Shown one piece after another: positions 61,456-64,000 of a stretch of DNA of 64,000 nt. Every line of letters starts with the position of its first letter. Position 1 is the first letter of the stretch. The notes beneath the pieces were generated by a model. That model was not told the origin of the DNA. It searched no databases and saw only the letters and a list, made by a program, of their open reading frames with translations. The position numbers and the translations under genes are program-made. This DNA comes from an uncultured Christensenella sp. (GTDB lineage Bacteria; Bacillota; Clostridia; Christensenellales; UBA1242), in assembly GCA_910584815.1 (NCBI GenBank), contig CAJUBT010000006.1, positions 6,933-70,932 of the forward strand. Direction: 5' to 3'.

Positions 61456-63030
61456 ATGAAGATAGACAGAAATAAAAACACAAAAAAAAATATAGTGTTT
61501 GGTTATATAAATAAATTTATAACCTTATTTTTTCCATTTGTTATAAGAACAATTATAATAAGAACGCTGGGCATTGAATATATTGGTTTAAATTCTTTAT
61601 TCTCGGCAGTTTTAAATATTTTAAGTTTAGCCGATTTAGGCTTTGGCACCGCAATGGTGTTTAGTATGTATAAGCCAATTGCGGAAGATGACACTGAAAC
61701 TATTAATGCTTTACTTAACTTATATAGAAAAATTTATATAGTTGTGGGCACCATTGTTTCAGTTATTGGTTTATGCATAATGCCAGCACTGCCTCATTTA
61801 ATTGCAGGCAATGTCCCTGCCGATATAAATTTATATATTTTATATATAATTTATTTGGTTAACATTACTGTTGGATACTTCTTTTTTGGATATAAAGATT
61901 GCCTATTTACAGCACACCAAAGAAATGATATTTCAAGCAACATTTTTTCCGTTTTAAGATTTATAATGTTTTCCATTCAAATTGCTGTGCTATTTTTGTT
62001 TAAAAATTACTACATTTATGCAATTTTTATACCAGTAACAACCTTGTTAATTAACCTGTTTATTGGTTTTATTACAAAAAAAATGTACCCCCAATATTTT
62101 TGCAAGGGTGTGCTTAGCAAAGAAATTAAGGGAGACATTAAAAAAAGAATTTCTGCGCTTATAACCCATAGAATAGGGGATGTTATTCAAAGTTCGATAG
62201 ATAGCATATGCATAAGTTCCTTTTTGGGCTTAGCAATGTCGGGGATATACAATAACTATATGTATGTGATAATTTCAATTGAAGGCTTTGTAACAATTAT
62301 TAGAAATTCTATGTTGGCAGGAATAGGTAACAGCCTTATTGTTGAAGATAAAGAATACAACAAAAAGCACTACTATAAATTGGTAACTTTGTTTAACTGG
62401 GTGGCTATTTTTTGTGCAACAAGTTTGTTTTGCCTGTTCCAACCATTTATGCATTTGTGGGGAATAATTTCTAAAGATGAAAAAATGCTGTTACCTATAA
62501 CTGTGGTAATATGCTTAGTTACACTTTTTTATTGCAACTCTATTAGAAACACAACCCGCCTTTACAAAGATGCCCTTGGAATGTGGTGGGAAGATAGGTT
62601 AAAGCCAATTTTAATGTCGATATTAAACCTAATTGTTACATTAATTTCTGCATACTATGGTTGTTTTGAAGGAATTATTCTTGCAACTATTGGCTCTAGC
62701 TTGCTTATAGCATTCCCTTTTGAAACAAAAGTATTTTTTAAAAATTATATGAACGAAAGTCAGTTAAAATTTTATATGAAACAACTTTTACATTTTGCAG
62801 TAGCAGTTGTTTGTGTAACAGCAACATATTTTGCCAGTGAATACTTTGTTATTTTTTTAAGAAATTATACCACTATTAACACTATTGTTGAATTTATAAT
62901 TAAAGCAGTTTTTTGTGTGATATTGCCAAACCTTATAACCTTATTTGCTTTTGTGTTTACCAAACAAGTTGATAAAGATACCCTTAAAAAAGGAATTAAT
63001 TTATTTAAAAGAAAAAAGAATAAAACATAA
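61456..63030 (+). CDS. Polysaccharide (Wzx-type) flippase, MOP superfamily
   Basis: About 524 residues with 12-14 hydrophobic segments. The N-terminal pattern (NIVFGYINKFITLFFPFVIRTIIIRTLGIEYIGLNSLFSAVLNILSLADLGFG) is typical of oligosaccharide-lipid flippases in capsule/exopolysaccharide and teichoic-acid-like loci. These move undecaprenyl-linked repeat units across the membrane (family knowledge). The frame could open 15 codons earlier at a TTG, but that codon falls inside the promoter -10 region, so ATG at 61456 is chosen; GGTTGAGAA lies about 10 bases upstream. A glycosyltransferase gene converges on it from the right, and the two share a bidirectional terminator. The exact substrate is unknown. 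Confidence 0.88.
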   Translation: MKIDRNKNTKKNIVFGYINKFITLFFPFVIRTIIIRTLGIEYIGLNSLFSAVLNILSLADLGFGTAMVFSMYKPIAEDDTETINALLNLYRKIYIVVGTIVSVIGLCIMPALPHLIAGNVPADINLYILYIIYLVNITVGYFFFGYKDCLFTAHQRNDISSNIFSVLRFIMFSIQIAVLFLFKNYYIYAIFIPVTTLLINLFIGFITKKMYPQYFCKGVLSKEIKGDIKKRISALITHRIGDVIQSSIDSICISSFLGLAMSGIYNNYMYVIISIEGFVTIIRNSMLAGIGNSLIVEDKEYNKKHYYKLVTLFNWVAIFCATSLFCLFQPFMHLWGIISKDEKMLLPITVVICLVTLFYCNSIRNTTRLYKDALGMWWEDRLKPILMSILNLIVTLISAYYGCFEGIILATIGSSLLIAFPFETKVFFKNYMNESQLKFYMKQLLHFAVAVVCVTATYFASEYFVIFLRNYTTINTIVEFIIKAVFCVILPNLITLFAFVFTKQVDKDTLKKGINLFKRKKNKT

Positions 63031-63091
63031 AAAACTTATAAAAAACTAACTTTAATTTAAAAATATAATTATATATTTCAAAAATTCATAT

Positions 63092-63123
63092 AAAAAACAA
63101 GGTAACAGTTACCTTGTTTTTTG
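63092..63123. terminator. Bidirectional terminator between flippase and glycosyltransferase
   Basis: AAAAAACAAGGTAA / TTACCTTGTTTTTT, perfect arms with a very short loop (63092-63123), flanked by A-run and T-run. Confidence 0.88.
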
Positions 63124-63197
63124 TTTTATTTGTGCTAAATTTTATAAAAGTTTTTTATATTATAGGAATAAAATTTTTAATGCAATAAGTTATTAAA

Positions 63198-64000
63198 TTA
63201 TTTATATAATATTTTTAATAAATTTTTCATTTTGTGTTTTATTAAAAATATTTTTATCTTTCCTTTTAAACTTTTTGTTACTTTTTTTATTTGATTATAA
63301 TTTTCTTTCTTGCCCCAAGTTTTAAATTCTTCGTAATTAATATCATCACCATAAATGTACTTAGCAATAAAGCAATCTATATAGCAAGTATATTCTAAAG
63401 CAAGAATATATTTAGCATACTTAGTGTCTTTTAAAACTCTTGAAATTTCATTTAAATATTCTTTACTATTTCTTAACACATCTTTTCTTCTTGTATGAGA
63501 AGCAGAGTTGCTTCGCATATAATAATGGTAAAAATATTTATCAACCATACCTATTTTACAATTATTCTTTATTATAAGTTCATTAAAATATACATAATCT
63601 TCTGCAAATCTTATTTTTGTGTTAAATTTAAGGTTTTTTAAAAGTTCAGATTTTATAAGCATTCTACAAAGAGAACAAGATATCCAATCCTCAATAATAA
63701 CTTCATTGTTAGTTTTAATTTTTTTTGTTGACTTGTTATATAAATAAGTAAGGTCAGCAGTATCACAAAAGTCTTTTAAGCTCTTTTCTGTAATTTTAGT
63801 TATTTTATCATCTGTAACCTCATCATATCTTGCAATTAATATGTTATAATCTGCTTCTTTCTGCTTTGAAATTAATTCTTCATACATATTAAGTTCAATA
63901 TAATCATCTCCATCTATGAAAGAAACAAAGCTACCAGTCATATTCTCTAGTGCCAAATTTCTTGCACTGGAAACACCACCATTTTCCTTGTGTATTACTT
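63198..64000 (-). CDS. Family 2 glycosyltransferase (N-terminus beyond the window)
   Basis: The frame runs off the right edge. The visible 266 or so residues start within VIHKENGGVSSARNLALENMTGSFVSFIDGDDYIE, the hallmark GT2 segment with the DGDD metal/nucleotide-sugar site. A Met at 63956 is internal and not the start, since the conserved N-G-G-V-S-x-A-R-N lies upstream in the same frame. DWISCSLCRMLI and RFAEDYVYFNELI resemble the acceptor-side W/ED motifs of capsule-type GT2 enzymes. The C-terminus is very Lys-rich. It transfers a sugar to a lipid-linked glycan at the cytoplasmic face; sugar unknown. It pairs logically with the flippase gene next door. Confidence 0.9.
   Translation of the reverse strand, partial: VIHKENGGVSSARNLALENMTGSFVSFIDGDDYIELNMYEELISKQKEADYNILIARYDEVTDDKITKITEKSLKDFCDTADLTYLYNKSTKKIKTNNEVIIEDWISCSLCRMLIKSELLKNLKFNTKIRFAEDYVYFNELIIKNNCKIGMVDKYFYHYYMRSNSASHTRRKDVLRNSKEYLNEISRVLKDTKYAKYILALEYTCYIDCFIAKYIYGDDINYEEFKTWGKKENYNQIKKVTKSLKGKIKIFLIKHKMKNLLKILYK

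Noticed and set aside
63198..63956. Complete 252-residue glycosyltransferase starting at Met 63956
   Set aside because: Conserved GT2 residues (N-G-G-V-S-S-A-R-N) continue upstream in frame to the window edge, so that Met is internal.
1..64000. tRNA, rRNA, IS element, integrase, phage or attachment sites
   Set aside because: Looked for clover-leaf arms, TTCGA-type T-arm sequence, transposase motifs and flanking direct repeats on both strands; none found.

Overview
The window is AT-rich (intergenic DNA is mostly A/T) and reads as one chromosome segment of a low-GC Gram-positive bacterium. It carries spoVG, a zinc-ribbon L31, ktrA/ktrB, murC, lysA and a pyruvate formate-lyase activase. My inference is an uncultured anaerobic Firmicute (clostridial or related, probably host-associated). 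The standard code fits: Trp is TGG throughout and no complete gene contains an in-frame TGA. No tRNA, rRNA, CRISPR, IS element, phage or plasmid genes were seen.

Layout. 1-1040: end of an unknown gene and an SDR dehydrogenase. 1221-4301 (minus): pflA, then a 582-aa ATP-grasp enzyme preceded by what looks like a complete transcription attenuator, with promoter, a 23-codon leader peptide carrying an F-W-Y-F-Y-F run, alternative hairpins and a terminator. 4483-7413 (minus): a PPC/DUF296 protein, ktrA and ktrB. 7616-8926: lysA. 9217-15933 (minus): a 2238-aa MBG-repeat lipoprotein. 16526-20225 (plus): dtd, then metG, a PEBP-family gene and a tsaC/sua5-like gene, so mostly tRNA quality control, charging and modification. 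20450-24473 (minus): a 926-aa YDG/MBG membrane protein with a Lys-rich tail and a 4-TM SHOCT protein with a Q/P/Y-rich linker. 24971-27643: rpmE, murC (minus) and spoVG. 27942-32859 (minus): a GLUG-repeat beta-helix surface protein and an unrecognised 410-aa protein. 33353-60409 (minus): a single uninterrupted gene for a surface protein of about 9018 residues. 61456-64000: a polysaccharide flippase and a truncated family-2 glycosyltransferase, probably the edge of a cell-surface glycan locus.

Four very large exported-protein genes take up roughly 40 of the 64 kb, all on the minus strand and interleaved with housekeeping genes. None shows an LPXTG motif. They are anchored by a lipobox, an N-terminal membrane segment, or a C-terminal transmembrane helix followed by a compositionally extreme cytoplasmic tail.

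The observations most worth following up are: (1) the aromatic leader-peptide attenuator at 4103-4301, which predicts that an orphan ATP-grasp enzyme is induced by Phe/Tyr (possibly Trp) shortage; (2) the 27-kb gene with four beta-helix blocks, about 30 Ig/MBG-like modules, one TM helix and a prion-like Asn/Gln/Tyr tail; and (3) a ten-base motif, T[AC]GGC[AG]TTTT, found five times in three intergenic regions, each upstream of an envelope-protein gene.
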